64,000 bases of DNA from Tachypleus tridentatus (GCF_004210375.1 NW_027467782.1:32415771-32479770); one strand, 5' to 3'; shown: positions 1 through 10,659, numbered from the stretch's first letter. The notes: generated by a model not told the origin, from the letters alone. Translations and numbers: made by a program.

Positions 1-163
1 TTACCTATTAATTTTTAAATCATAATACCAAATCCTATGATTGTATTTGTTAATAAATGTTTATTACTTCACATACTAATTACTCATCTTTTGGTTTTCT
101 TACAGTTTTCTTTGTGGTTTATTTGCTATAAACTTTATATTTTACAACTCTATGATATTACAG

Positions 164-391
164 ACTTCGATCTGAACAACAACCAATGAAGATCGACTTT
201 GAAAGTAGCCGTCATCAACATCTGAATATGATTGGACATTATATACTACTATTATATATATATATCGTGAGCCGTAGTGTCTTTCCAACAGTTTATCTTT
301 GTCTCCTGTTTATGGTATCTTTTTCTCGCGCTAAGTTTGAAAACCTCGGACGAAGACAGAGCTCAACATTTTTTAAATAACGAAATAACAG
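164..391 (+). pseudogene. Exon-like block, copy 1 (decayed)
   Basis: An acceptor-like ...tatgatattacag precedes 164 and a donor-like cag/gtatga follows 391. Both boundaries and their flanks match the block at 18087-18319. One frame is open from 186 to a TAA near the end. It keeps a DFESS-type start like the other copy but has lost the cysteines. I do not recognise the protein. Conserved splice-like edges suggest a duplicated exon of an unknown gene; the missing cysteines and the terminal stop suggest this copy is dead. Confidence 0.35.
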
Positions 392-588
392 GTATGAATA
401 ATGTTAACAACAAACAGAATATTCTACACTAGCTTGTTAGGAATTAATTACACTGTCATTCACATTTTAAAATGTGACATAACGGTATGTTATTGTTGAG
501 TGGCTTTTAACAGAACACTTCCTACACAAACTTGGAACATAAAACATGGAAAACTGACATCCTTTTGACACACTTACTTTAGAGCAGT

Positions 589-660
589 GATTCCCAACCT
601 TTTTGTGCCCCGCACCCCTAACAAATTTTCTAGAGTATTGCAAAATAACTCAATTTGTTT
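589..660 (+). repeat. hAT-type MITE fragment (one terminus)
   Basis: The sequence starts cagtgattcccaacctttt and then has a gcaccccta run. This matches the right terminus (reverse complemented) of the complete MITE at 36993-37240. The opposite terminus is not visible, so this is a truncated copy. Confidence 0.4.
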
Positions 661-1245
661 TTGTCACTGGTAGTAACTTGTGTATTCTTTCAACTTTATA
701 TGTTTGTTTCTTAATAGTACCTATTTATGTATTTTAATCTAATCATAAAACATTTTGTGGTTCTTTCTATTTTTATTTTTCACATATTACGACTGGATAA
801 TACATATATATATATATGTATACACACATATATATAAATCTACAGACGACATGTATGACTTGTCACATCTCAAACTTTTCCTCTGAGATATGCACCAACA
901 AACGGTTATACACTTAATCGCGAAGGGCGACCCTTTATTCATGCTCTACCTACAATTTGTTGAAAAAGTTTAAAGGAGAAATTGTTTTTATAACTCAACT
1001 TTGAACATCTTCTGTCTTTTCCAACTGCTATCCCTCACTTGTCTGTTTTATATTTCTGTCTTTATTTTCCTTACGTCATATATATACAACAATTGATTGA
1101 CAAGTATTGCTCAATACAAACTGAGAAAGACAATAATGAAATTGTTGGGAGTCTGTTGATAAAACGGTCATTTTCTGTCTGTTAAACTTGCTACTGTTTA
1201 TTGATAAAACAAGTTTGTTTTATTTTTTAACTGCGTTTCTTAAAG

Positions 1246-1335
1246 CACCCCGCTAGTACAGTGGTATGTCTCCGGATTTACAACGCTTAAATTAGGGGTT
1301 GGATTCCCTTTGGCTTCACTGTAAGAAAGCACACA
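1246..1335 (+). repeat. tRNA-like SINE, second family, degraded
   Basis: It contains a tRNA-like A box (gctagtacagtggtatgtct) and B-box-like ggttggattcc, followed by a tail rich in gcacacacc. The same family occurs at 4696-4815 (+) and 19900-20010 (-), with weak copies near 22926 and 45246. Confidence 0.5.
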
Positions 1336-1880
1336 CCATTTCTTATAACTATAAGTTACATCAATAAAGATACAATCAAACTTTCAGGTTTAGTCCAAGT
1401 GAAAGCTGGGTTCTTGTCACAAGGAGGGTACTTAACATTCTATCGAGCTTAAACAAAGGAATGTTATACGTATCGTATTTAGTGTTATAATTGTATGAAT
1501 ATAGAATACCATATGTGGGAATTTTTAAATAGATTTTGGTTTGTGGTGCCATTTGATAGATATACCCTAATGTATTTATTGTTTCTGTAGATAGTTACAG
1601 AATACAGATATGAACACCATCTTATAGTAAAATTAAAAAATATGACGTAATTCTATATATTGAATTTACCAAAAATATTTTTATTCAACATTGTAACATG
1701 CTACAGTTGTTAATATACAGCCTATACTATGTTGTTGTATTATTAATTAACTTTGCTTTTTGTTCGTGATTTTAGTAAAGTTTGATAATTATAATTATGT
1801 AACCCACAACAACTTAATACACTGTGATGGCTCACCTAGTATCGTATTATCATTACTAAAATGTTTACGACATTTCAATT

Positions 1881-1884
1881 TTAA
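1881..1884. other. piggyBac target duplication TTAA, left (PB1)
   Basis: TTAA directly abuts the terminal inverted repeat tip CACTCCTACGAAAA. Its partner is at 4034-4037. TTAA duplication is the hallmark of piggyBac insertion. Confidence 0.9.
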
Positions 1885-1971
1885 CACTCCTACGAAAAAA
1901 TATTTACATCCAATAAAGTGGTTTTGGGGCCTATCAGGCCCCATATATTTTCCCAATAGAAACACAGTGAT

Positions 1972-3513
1972 TTAGCAACATTCATTGCAAACAACTTTAG
2001 AATGGCTCTGACAAACATTTTTTTTACAATTTGAGCAAACAATTTTCGACTGTCTATCTTTTGATCTGCCGCACAAATGGCATCGTCCTCTTTTTGCCCT
2101 TTTTGCAGGCGGTTCACATGAGGTTGTTTTGTCATTATCTTTGCAGTAAATTTCTTTGATTTCAAGTACCAATTGCCGTATAAATTCTCTTCTTTCGTAT
2201 AGAATGAAAGCATTGTACGCAGCAAGATCTAGAATGTTATAGAATATGCAGACTGACCAGCGCTTTGATCGCCTCTTTGTTGTATAATACCTCACCAGTT
2301 GATCGAGAGTGTCGACACCTGCCTTTGTTGCATTGTAAAGATTGACGATTTCGGGCTTTCCATTCTCTTCTACTTCACCAGACTGATGCTGAGAACTCAG
2401 TAGTAGCACATATTTTCCTGGTTTGTCTGAGTGCCTGAGAAGAGTGATGTCGTCATGGTAGAAAAACTTTGGTGATAACTCTCTAGATTTTGCATTTATT
2501 TCAGGAGGCAGGAAGGTTCTTATTTTCCGTATGATTCCAACAAGTCCTGTTCTTTTTGTTCGTAGGTACTTGGCAAGTGTCATTGTTGTGAAGAAATTAT
2601 CTGTCGTTATTGTCCTTCCTTTTCCAAGACTCAATTATCTGACTATTCTTTCTCCTTGATTTGTTTCTGCCGTATTTCCAACCTTTCCAATATAAATTTG
2701 AGCGTTGAGGAGGTAACATCTTTGCATCTGTTAGGCACCAAATCTTTATTCCGTATTTGCATGGCTTTGTCGGAATGTATGTTCTGAAGCTAACTCTTCC
2801 TTTGAAGTTACATAGTTGTTCATCCACTGTCAGGTATTCGCTTGGGTTGTAACAGTTTTTGCAATTTTCAATGAAAAACTTCCAGACTCCAGAGATGGCG
2901 GCATCTTTGATTTCTCTATTTCTTTGAGAGTGGATGTCAAATCTGATTTTGAGCACATTTTCTTGAATTTGTCTTGTGTAATCAGTGTTCGCAAAATGGC
3001 AAACCGAATTCGGTTGAAAACATTTCGTCTATCGATGCATTTTGGATTTGCTTATTCCAAGGAAAAGATTAGCTGCGATCCATTTCCAGAGGTCTTCTTC
3101 AAAATTGGTTCTTTCATGACGGTGTTTGTTGAGTGAATGATCTGTTCCATCATATTATCAGAAATAAAAATTTTGAATGTTTTGAATGGTGTAGAGACTC
3201 TTGGAGCAGCTTGCCTTGTAATGCCTGGGTTACCATTGAATATATTGAGAGCTGCGGTTCTCCTGTTGATCCTTGAAGGTGTTGTTGAATAACTAAAATT
3301 CTTATCTTTGGACAAAAGTTCGTTCACTGGCATCGTAGTAAGATCTTCTTGGTTACTTTCTTCACTTTCAGAAGGGTACGGAGCGATTTGTTCATCATTT
3401 TCGGCTTCAGAAGTATCATCATCACAACTTTCAGAGTAGTCTTCGACTATCATGTTCACTTTCATCGTCAAAGGTTTTGTCAGTAAATGTACAGCTTCAT
3501 CAAGAAATATCAT
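1972..3513 (-). pseudogene. piggyBac transposase (DDE_Tnp_1_7 type), frameshifted
   Basis: The gene encoded the enzyme that cuts and pastes the element at TTAA. Three minus-strand frames together cover a whole piggyBac-like transposase. 3513-3052 holds the acidic N-terminal region (SESEES-type runs). 2956-2597 holds the DEQL motif with the first catalytic Asp. 2634-1972 holds TTDNFF (second Asp), GVDTLDQL (third Asp) and a C-terminal cysteine-rich RING-like domain (CxxC, CSNC, CNECC). Frameshifts lie near 3100 and 2725, with a stop or shift near 2640. Relative to PB2 there is a small deletion after FILYE, about 19 residues. All three acidic motifs and the zinc-binding tail survive, so decay is recent, but the frame is broken. 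The start ATG at 3513 sits about 32 nt after a TATA box. Confidence 0.88.
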
Positions 3514-3544
3514 TTTGACACGGTTTGAAGATTTCAGCTCCTAC

Positions 3545-3624
3545 ATATATAGGATTTGTGGATTCTTCTAGAATATTCTAGATTATTCTAAATGCTTCTG
3601 TAAAGTTTCTAGAATGTTCTAGAA
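3545..3624 (-). promoter_or_regulatory. TATA box plus heat-shock-element-like array upstream of PB1 transposase
   Basis: On the minus strand a TATATAT lies at about 3551-3545. Further upstream are TTCnnGAAnnTTC (3566-3578) and TTCnnGAAnnTTCnnGAA (3607-3624). Alternating nGAAn/nTTCn pentamers with 2-nt spacing are the known binding pattern of heat-shock factor. That it acts as such here is inference. The alternative is a transposase-binding repeat. Confidence 0.5.
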
Positions 3625-3762
3625 CAGGCGTGGGCAAACTAGGCAATAATCAGGACCGTCTAAAATTATTGTTGGAGTAGAGTTATTATCCTAAATATCA
3701 ATCTTTTGAAAAGAAGTTGTAAAATAATAATATAATTTGCTTTTTTCGGTTGCCCAGGCCTG
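3625..3762. mobile_element. hAT-like MITE nested in PB1 (138 bp)
   Basis: The termini are CAGGCGTGGGCAAAC and its imperfect inverse GTTGCCCAGGCCTG. The element is flanked by a perfect 8-bp direct repeat TTCTAGAA (3617-3624 and 3763-3770), the size expected for hAT elements and matching their nTnnnnAn preference. The same insertion occurs at the same point in PB2, so it predates the spread of this piggyBac lineage. Confidence 0.8.
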
Positions 3763-4033
3763 TTCTAGAATTATTCAGGAAATAAATAAAGTTATTTTTA
3801 TGTTTTTCGATCTGGGGCCTAATAGGCCCCAAAATACCCTTAGTGGATGTTTAAAAAATTTTTTAAATATTATTTCGCAAATGTCTGAAAAGTCAAAATT
3901 TTATTGCTCCTTAAAATACAAAGGGATAGGGTCAGTTAATGGCAATTTCATTTAAATACAAAATTATTAGCCTAATATTAATAACCTTTCAAGTTGCTCT
4001 GGGGCCTATTAGGCCCTAATTTTCGTAGGAGTC

Positions 4034-4409
4034 TTAAGTTTTCTCAGCTGTGTATGGAACATTTTCTCACGTTGGGTGACACTCAGTTATGGGGCATTGA
4101 TAATGTGGTAGAGTTTACAACAATAAGCAATATTTTGATCATGTAGTCATTTTAGTTAAAATAACAATTTTAGGTAGGATGTTGTTGTTTTGAATTAAGC
4201 ACAAAGCTATACAATGGGCTATGACTCGTGACTGGGCGGTATGCAGTAGCGGTCAATCCAATTATTTCCTTGTAAAACAGTGTTTCGTGAGTAGTGATCA
4301 CTTGGTACCTTTCCTCTTTTCTTTCACTGCTAAATTATCGACGGCGATAGCAGATAGCCCTCGTGTAGCATTTAGCCAAATTCAAACAAACCAACAGAGT
4401 CTTTAGACA
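4034..4409 (+). repeat. U1 right flank with fused SINE fragments
   Basis: TTAA (4034-4037) closes PB1. The following sequence matches the corresponding part of units near 11760 and 41630. From about 4180 a reverse tail of the third SINE family (ttgaattaagcacaaagct) is joined to a plus-strand degraded body of the main SINE (4235-4395). Confidence 0.55.
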
Positions 4410-5640
4410 AATCTGATAAGCTAAACTGTGACGTAATGGTATGTTATTATTGAGTGGTTCTTAACAGAACACTTCCTACACAAACATGGAACATCAAACA
4501 TAGTAAACTAAAACTGTTTTGACACACCTACTCTAAAACTACCCTTTATTTATAACCTAGGTATAATTTGTTAACTACCTTTAAAGGAGAATTTGTCTTT
4601 TTTATAACTCAACTTTGAACATCTTCTGATTTTTCCCACTACTATCTCTCACTTATCTGTTTTATATTTCTGTCTTCATTTTCCTTTTCGTTCGGTCCCC
4701 CGCTGGTACAGCGGTAAGTTTACGGATCTACAACACTAAAATCACGCGTTCGATTCTCCTCTGTGGACTCAGCAGACAGTTTGGTGCGGCTTTGCTATAA
4801 GAAAACATACACACGTTCTCTTTCGATTACGTCACATATTTACAACAATTGATTGACGAGTATTGTTACGCTTTTAACCAATACAGACTGTTAAAGCCAA
4901 CAATAGAATGGAACCATTATGTTATTGAATATTTGCAAAAAGTAACTAAGGAGACAAGATGTTAAAGTAGAAACCGAACTCTGCGAAGAAAAATCAAACT
5001 TTTGTAGTCGAAAGTTTTTCACCTTACATATCATGGGTACTTCGGCCAGTACAATTTGCAGATATAAAGTTTTGTATAAATATTTTAATTGTATATTCAC
5101 ATGAGGTCATTCTATAAATCTGAATTAAATTCTTAAAATGAAAAACAAAAGTTAAACAACATGTAGGGAACATTCGTGCTACTCTACAACCTGTGAGAAG
5201 TTTAGTAATTAGGGTTAGCAAACATGGGGTTGTTTTTGATAGTGTGGCACTGAAAGATTTAGAAAAAGTGAACATTTTATAAGAAAAAAGATTCTTTTTA
5301 CGGCAGCTACTGCAGGGGAAAAGTTTTCGGATTGTGCTAATACAAACAATCATTTTTTTATTTATTAAATGTGCTAATGTTTGAATAAACAACAGTTTTT
5401 AAAACTCCATTTCTTAAAGCTCTATTTATAAATTACATCAAACCTTCAGATTTAGCCCTCGTGAAAGTTGGGTGCTTGTTACAAGGACAGAACTAAAAAT
5501 TCTGCTCTATGATAACCAAAATTTTTTTTGTATGTATTGTAGTTATTTTGACAATTGTCTCAATTTTGAATACCAAAGTGGAAATTTTTCATTGGTTTTT
5601 GTTTAAAGTTAAACCAAAGTAATCTAAATTGTCTCTTTAA
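4410..5640 (+). repeat. Paralogous unit U2
   Basis: It matches U1 from its acataacggt-type start and shares with 20307-20717 and 36245-36860 the block around 4880-5330 (accaatacaaactg, then ttaagtatattcac-like runs). Minus-strand frames at 5024-5392 and 20384-20641 are similar to each other, but they lie in the repeated DNA and show no domain. I treat them as chance frames. A SINE of the second family lies at 4696-4815. Confidence 0.5.
4696..4815 (+). repeat. tRNA-like SINE, second family
   Basis: The A-box-like stretch is gctggtacagcggtaagttt and the B-box-like stretch is gcgttcgattctcc. A tail follows, containing gctttgctataagaaaaca. This is the best-kept plus-strand copy of this family in the window. 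Confidence 0.65.
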
Positions 5641-5855
5641 ACTTAAATTGATGACAAAGACCATTATAAAGTGATCTAAATTGACTCTTTAAAGTGAGAA
5701 CAACTGATGACAAATGGCGTCATAAAGACCATCTCTGTTGTTTCTGAAGTTAAAACAAATCGACGAGAGTTGAGAGTTGTAACACCTCTGTTATCTCTCT
5801 AAATCTTAATTGTAGTTAACGACACATCTTTTATCGGTAAAGTTATGCTTCTAAT
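5641..5855. other. Non-coding stretch, weak internal repeats
   Basis: It has short direct repeats of an aaattg(a/t)ctctttaaa motif around 5620-5690. No gene is seen. Confidence 0.3.
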
Positions 5856-5866
5856 CTTTAATTTGT

Positions 5867-6143
5867 AAAGGCCCGGCATGGCCAAGCGCGTAAGGCGTGT
5901 GACTTGTAATTCGAGGGTCGCGGGTTCGCGCCCGCGTCGCGCTAAACATGCTCACTCTCCCAGCCGTGGGGGTGTATAATGTTACGGTCAATCCCACTAT
6001 TCGTTGCTAAAAGAGTAGTCCAAGAGTTGGCGGTGGGTGGTGATGACTAGCTGCCTTCCCTCTAGTCTTACACTGCTAAATTAGGGACGGCTAGCACAGA
6101 TAGCCCTCGAGTAGCTTTGTGCGAAATTCCAAAAATAAACAAA
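5867..6143 (+). repeat. tRNA-derived SINE (main family), full length
   Basis: The tRNA-like head starts ggcccggcatggccaag, has a B box gggttcgcgcc, and continues into the conserved body (gttggcggtgggtggtgatg) and tail (gcgaaattcc plus A/C-rich end). It is flanked by an 11-bp target duplication CTTTAATTTGT at 5856-5866 and 6144-6154. Confidence 0.9.
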
Positions 6144-6154
6144 CTTTAATTTGT

Positions 6155-7437
6155 TCCACAGATTTATTTGATAATACTACTACCCTAACCCTGATTCTTC
6201 TGCGAACGCGAGTTATGTAGAACCAGAAGGTGGTTTCTGAACGACTGCACTACACGTGTACAAGAGTGTAGTTTAGGTAAGTATGACACCTAACGTAACG
6301 TTATTAATGGTCATGTTGGCCATGTAAATTCAAATATTACGAAACGGTAATTTTGACTACATACATTCAAATATTTCGTAACAGTAATTCTGGTCATATA
6401 AATTATGTACTGTATTTGAAGTTTTATGAACTGCACCTTCGTGGAGTTTAGGATTATATGAGATTTCATTAATATATTTTAAACGTGTAGTAAAAGTTTG
6501 GTGAAACGGAGAGCGCCTAGAGACAACAGTTGGTACGTTTCGTGTTGCATAGATAACGTACCCTCTTTCGTCTCTGTACTGGTAGTTTCGTTAATAATAT
6601 TAGCTATAGTATCTAATTATATTACTTTTAAAATATTTATTTATTAGTAAATTTTAGTTATAGATTTTGTTTCGCATTATCAACTTAATATACGTATTTA
6701 GGACTAACCTGAATCTCCTAGGCTGGTCTAGCCTCTTGAGATGTTATTGAGATTAAGGCCGAAAATAATACTTTTTTAAAAAAAACGTTAAAAAAAGACA
6801 TTTAATTATCTATACTTATTAAAAGGTTTATTTGTTGTTGTTTTTTAGAATCACTCTAAGTAGGTAGCTTGCTTTGATCTTAAGTCAATATTAATGTAAT
6901 TTGTACAACAAAGCTATTGTATGTATTATTAATAACTATTAGCTTGTGTGTACCTCTTGATGTACTTTTAAAGTTACATTTCACATTATGTGCAAGTTAT
7001 TCAGTAGTTTAATTAATACCTTACGTCTAGTCCATTTAAGTGGTTTAACTGCTCGTGTGTAAATTAAATACAATGACTTTGTGTAATTTATAATAATTTA
7101 ATCACTTACGTATACCTTCCAAGTTGAAGATGTTTACTACTTATCAAATTTGTGTGATAGGTGTAAGTAGTAATCTAAGAATATTTTAAACTTTGTAGAA
7201 TTTAAAAGAAAATTGTTATTACCCACTTGTATTTAATATAAGGAATGAAAATACAGCCATTAATTCATTTATATAAGCCTTCAAAGTATTATTTTAAAAT
7301 ACCATAAGATACACAAAGAACAACACAACTCTGCAGGATGCGTTTTGATTTCTAGTGTCTTACTAAAATATTTTCATCGTTATTCAAAGTATGTCTAATT
7401 CGTAAGCATTTTGAGTCTTGAGTTATTTTATTTACAG
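6155..7437. other. Single-copy AT-rich DNA
   Basis: I found no similarity to other parts of the window and no convincing coding frame. It could be intronic to the possible exons that follow. Confidence 0.3.
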
Positions 7438-7567
7438 GACTGGTTATGTAAAACTACATTATTCCTCAAAATGTACGAGCAAAAACTGGATGTTCATAGA
7501 ATGTCTCCTGCTACATTGCAGTCTGTTTTCAGTAAGGATGCTCCACTCAAACTTTACTACTTGATAG
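7438..7567 (+). CDS. Possible orphan exon, unknown protein
   Basis: A good acceptor (agttattttatttacag) is followed by a frame open over the whole segment: it starts DWLCKTTLFLK, continues MYEQKLDVHRMSPATL and ends near LKLYYLI. Two donors are possible: atag/gttgag at 7568 and a stronger gag/gtaagt at 7574, but the latter includes an in-frame TGA. The composition looks like real protein rather than AT-rich noise, and the block is not repeated in the window. I do not recognise the family. It may be an exon of a host gene extending outside the window, or a relic. Confidence 0.3.
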
Positions 7568-7685
7568 GTTGAGGTAAGTATTTGAGAATAATACGAATCT
7601 TATTTTATTTATTTGTTGTGCCTTGTTACGATGGGTTTAGTTTTAAACCTTACCTACTTGGTACTATATTAATTACTCAATTTAG

Positions 7686-7764
7686 CTCTTGTTACATGGA
7701 GCTTAAACATCATACTGCTATTGTTCAAGCAGTTTCAACATCATTATTGTCACCGAAATCAAAG
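7686..7764 (+). CDS. Possible second orphan exon
   Basis: Acceptor-like attactcaatttag and donor-like aaag/gtaaac bracket 79 bp. One frame reads SCYMELKHH then TAIVQAVSTSLLSPKSK. Its phase does not join cleanly to the frame of the exon-like block at 7438-7567, which weakens the case. It is unrecognised and of low confidence. Confidence 0.2.
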
Positions 7765-8439
7765 GTAAACTGGGGTTATGTTTGCATCCATGTGTGTGTG
7801 TGTGTTTATCAGCAATATTTCTCGAAAACATTTGGGTAGATTTGAACGAAAGTTAGTATACAATTGGACTATGACCCAACTCAGAAGTGATTAATATTTG
7901 GAGGGCCGATGTCAAAGATAACAGCAAGTTCACGAAAAAAATCATATTTGTTACCATGGAGACCGATTTTGTACACTACTTTTGTTTTATATCTTATTCA
8001 AAACGAACGGATTTGTTGAAACTTTGTAATCATGTAGAATATCATTACTTTTGGTGTTGAAAACGACAAACATTCAGACACATTTTCAAATGTTTCAAGG
8101 ATTAAATATGGTCAACGCCATTCAGGTACTGGTATTATTATTTAAAAAATCAATATTATTGTTTTATTATTGACTGAGTTAAAGGTATTGCGTTGAGCAG
8201 GTTACAAAATCGTAGTTTAGAATGCACTTGATTACTGATAAATTTAACGCCATCCTTTTGTTTCACTTTAAAACATCCTGTACCGAGTTAGTAACATTGT
8301 TAGCACTTGGTTGAATGAGGCCTTACAACAATAACGTTATTTAAACAAACCTGTTTCTAAACGATACAAAACATGGAAACTTATCAACTTGTCGGGACAA
8401 TATAAAACAGTGAACTAAATATTCAATTTGTGAGTTATT
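7765..8439. other. Single-copy non-coding DNA
   Basis: It contains a short TG microsatellite (about 7790-7806). Otherwise nothing is recognisable. Confidence 0.3.
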
Positions 8440-8709
8440 TTTTATACAAGCATGATCATGTTTTGTTTATAATAAGAAGCCTTGACTATACCATTTCTTT
8501 CCAACCTGAGAATAAAAGATTTAGTCTCAATTGTTAAGTTGGTTAAGAATAACGATATGGATGTCAGATATATAAAAATTATAAAGAATAGATATATGAA
8601 GTTCAAATAGCAAGACGATGAAGAATATAGATCTTGGTGAGAAGTGGTCGGTAATACAATGAATAATAGGGATTTGGGTGTCAAATAGTTAGCAAGACGA
8701 TTAAAAATA
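8440..8709. repeat. Divergent monomeric flank of the satellite
   Basis: It has loosely repeated units of about 40 bp built on a (g)a(a/t)gaatagagat(c/a)tgg...gtcaaatagtta pattern. They are related to, but much more diverged than, the core array. Confidence 0.6.
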
Positions 8710-9972
8710 GAGACGTGGATATCAAGCAGTCGGTAAGATAATGCAAAATGGAGACCTGATAGTTAGAAAAGAAGTGAACAATAAATATTTGGTTGTCAGA
8801 TAGTTAGTGAGACGATTAAAAATAGAGACGTGGATATCAAGCAGTCGGTAAGATAATGCAAAATGGAGATCTGATAGTTAGAAAAGAGGTGAACAATAAA
8901 TATTTGGTTGCCAGATAGTTAGTGAGACGATTAAAAATAGAGACGTGGATATCAAGCAGTCGGTAAGATAATGCAAAATGGAGATCTGATAGTTAGAAAA
9001 GAGGTGAACAATAAATATTTGGTTGTCAGATAGTTAGTGAGACGATTAAAAATAGAGACGTGGATATCAAGCAGTCGGTAAGATAATGCAAAATGGATCT
9101 GATAGTTAGAAAAGAGGTGAACAATAAATATTTGGTTGCCAGATAGTTAGTGAGACGATTAAAAATAGAGACGTGGATATCAAGCAGTCGGTAAGATAAT
9201 GCAAAATGGAGATCTGATAGTTAGAAAAGAGGTGAACAATAAATATTTGGTTGCCAGATAGTTAGTGAGACGATTAAAAATAGAGACGTGGATATCAAGC
9301 AGTCGGTAAGATAATGCAAAATGGAGACCTGATAGTTAGAAAAGAGGTGAACAATAAATATTTGGTTGTCAGATAGTTAGTGAGACGATTAAAAATAGAG
9401 ACGTGGATATCAAGCAGTCGGTAAGATAATGCAAAATGGAGATCTGATAGTTAGAAAAGAGGTGAACAATAAATATTTGGTTGCCAGATAGTTAGTGAGA
9501 CGATTAAAAATAGAGACGTGGATATCAAGCAGTCGGTAAGATAATGCAAAATGGAGATCTGATAGTTAGAAAAGAGGTGAACAATAAATATTTGGTTGCC
9601 AGATAGTTAGTGAGACGATTAAAAATAGAGACGTGGATATCAAGCAGTCGGTAAGATAATGCAAAATGGAGATCTGATAGTTAGAAAAGAGGTGAACAAT
9701 AAATATTTGGTTGCCAGATAGTTAGTGAGACGATTAAAAATAGAGACGTGGATATCAAGCAGTCGGTAAGATAATGCAAAATGGAGACCTGATAGTTAGA
9801 AAAGAGGTGAACAATAAATATTTGGTTGTCAGATAGTTAGTGAGACGATTAAAAATAGAGACGTGGATATCAAGCAGTCGGTAAGATAATGCAAAATGGA
9901 GATCTGATAGTTAGAAAAGAGGTGAACAATAAATATTTGGTTGCCAGATAGTTAGTGAGACGATGAAGAATA
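8710..9972. repeat. 115-bp higher-order satellite, 11 near-identical units
   Basis: Copies of gagacgtggatatcaagcag start at 8710, 8825, 8940, 9055, 9168, 9283, 9398, 9513, 9628, 9743 and 9858. The period is therefore 115 bp, with one 113-bp unit. Each unit splits into three related parts of about 41, 34 and 40 bp, so it is a trimer of an older ~40-bp monomer. Linked variants (gagacc with gtcag against gagatc with gccag) recur at units 1, 6 and 10, pointing to multi-unit duplications. Confidence 0.92.
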
Positions 9973-10659
9973 AAGATGTAGATGTCAAACAGTTAGAATA
10001 ATGATGTGGAAATCAGATAGTTATAACAATATGAAGAATAGACATATGAAGTTCAAATAGCAAGACGATCAAAAATACAGTACTGTGGTCTTTAATACAA
10101 TGTATAATAGGGATTTGGGTGTTGTATAGAAAGAAGGACAAAAATAGAGATTTGTGTGTCAAATAGTTAAGACGATAAATAATAGAAATATGGATGTCAA
10201 AACAGTTAAAACAGAGTTGAAGAATAAAAATATAGAATCCAGATAGTTATAAAGATATGAATAATAGATATATTGATTTGATATAGCAAAACGAAGAACA
10301 ATAGAGATGTGGATGGGAAGTTGTGAGTAACATAACAAAGAATAGAGATCTGGGTATTAAACACATAAAAGGACAAGAATAAACATTTCAGTGTCAAATA
10401 GTTAGGAAGACGAGGAAGAATAGAGATCTGCATATCAAATAATTAAAAGTTGTATGTCAAATAGTTATAAAATTATGAAGCATAGATTTGTGACGTTCAA
10501 ATAGCAAGACGATGTCAAACAGTCGTTAAGATAATGCAAAATGGAGATCTAAAGAATTAATAGTTAGAAAAGAGGTGAAGAATAAAGATATTGAAGCCAG
10601 ATAGTTATAAAGATATGAATAATAGACATATGAATATCAAATTGCAAGGATAAAAATAG
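9973..10659. repeat. Divergent monomeric satellite flank, right
   Basis: It consists of irregular ~38-42 bp monomers (gaagaatagagatctg..., ...gtcaaatagtta...) with much more variation than the core. This is the typical older edge of an array homogenised in its centre. Confidence 0.65.

Larger units (their letters stand above)
1..1884 (+). repeat. Paralogous unit U1 (decayed local duplication), left part
   Basis: This segment shares long stretches with 4034-5640, 10941-13016, 17690-21170, 36245-36860 and 39718-43462. It holds an exon-like block (164-391), then a conserved intron-like stretch (for example the run near 480 containing acataacggtatgttattg, seen again near 4430, 18400, 22530 and 44860). 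The copies have diverged by many indels and no long frame is kept, so I read it as a non-functional duplicated gene fragment or an unclassified repeat. The piggyBac element at 1885-4033 interrupts it and the unit resumes at 4034. A TA-rich microsatellite lies at about 800-835. Confidence 0.55.
1885..4033 (-). mobile_element. piggyBac element PB1 (2149 bp)
   Basis: The element has terminal inverted repeats (CACTCCTACGAAAA at the left, the reverse complement of GACTCCTACGAAAA at the right) and is flanked by TTAA on both sides. It carries three near-perfect 17-bp palindromes of the form GGGGCCTAATAGGCCCC at 1926-1942, 3815-3831 and 4001-4017. Their layout is asymmetric, two near the promoter end and one near the gene's 3' end. 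The transposase is on the minus strand and broken by frameshifts. A hAT-like MITE (3625-3762) is nested upstream of the gene. PB1 is closely related to PB2 at 37618-39713. The ends look intact, so it could be mobilised only if a transposase were supplied from elsewhere. Confidence 0.92.

Noticed and set aside
5024-5392. 122-residue minus-strand frame, similar to one at 20384-20641
   Set aside because: It lies in a shared repeat unit; the similarity reflects DNA duplication, with no domain, and the frame is not kept in other copies.
5870-5945. Possible functional tRNA genes at SINE heads
   Set aside because: Heads have A- and B-box-like sequences but run directly into the SINE body, lack a terminator and do not fold as full tRNAs by eye.
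8710-9972. CRISPR-like regular array
   Set aside because: Units are contiguous without unique spacers and the genome is eukaryotic; it is a satellite.
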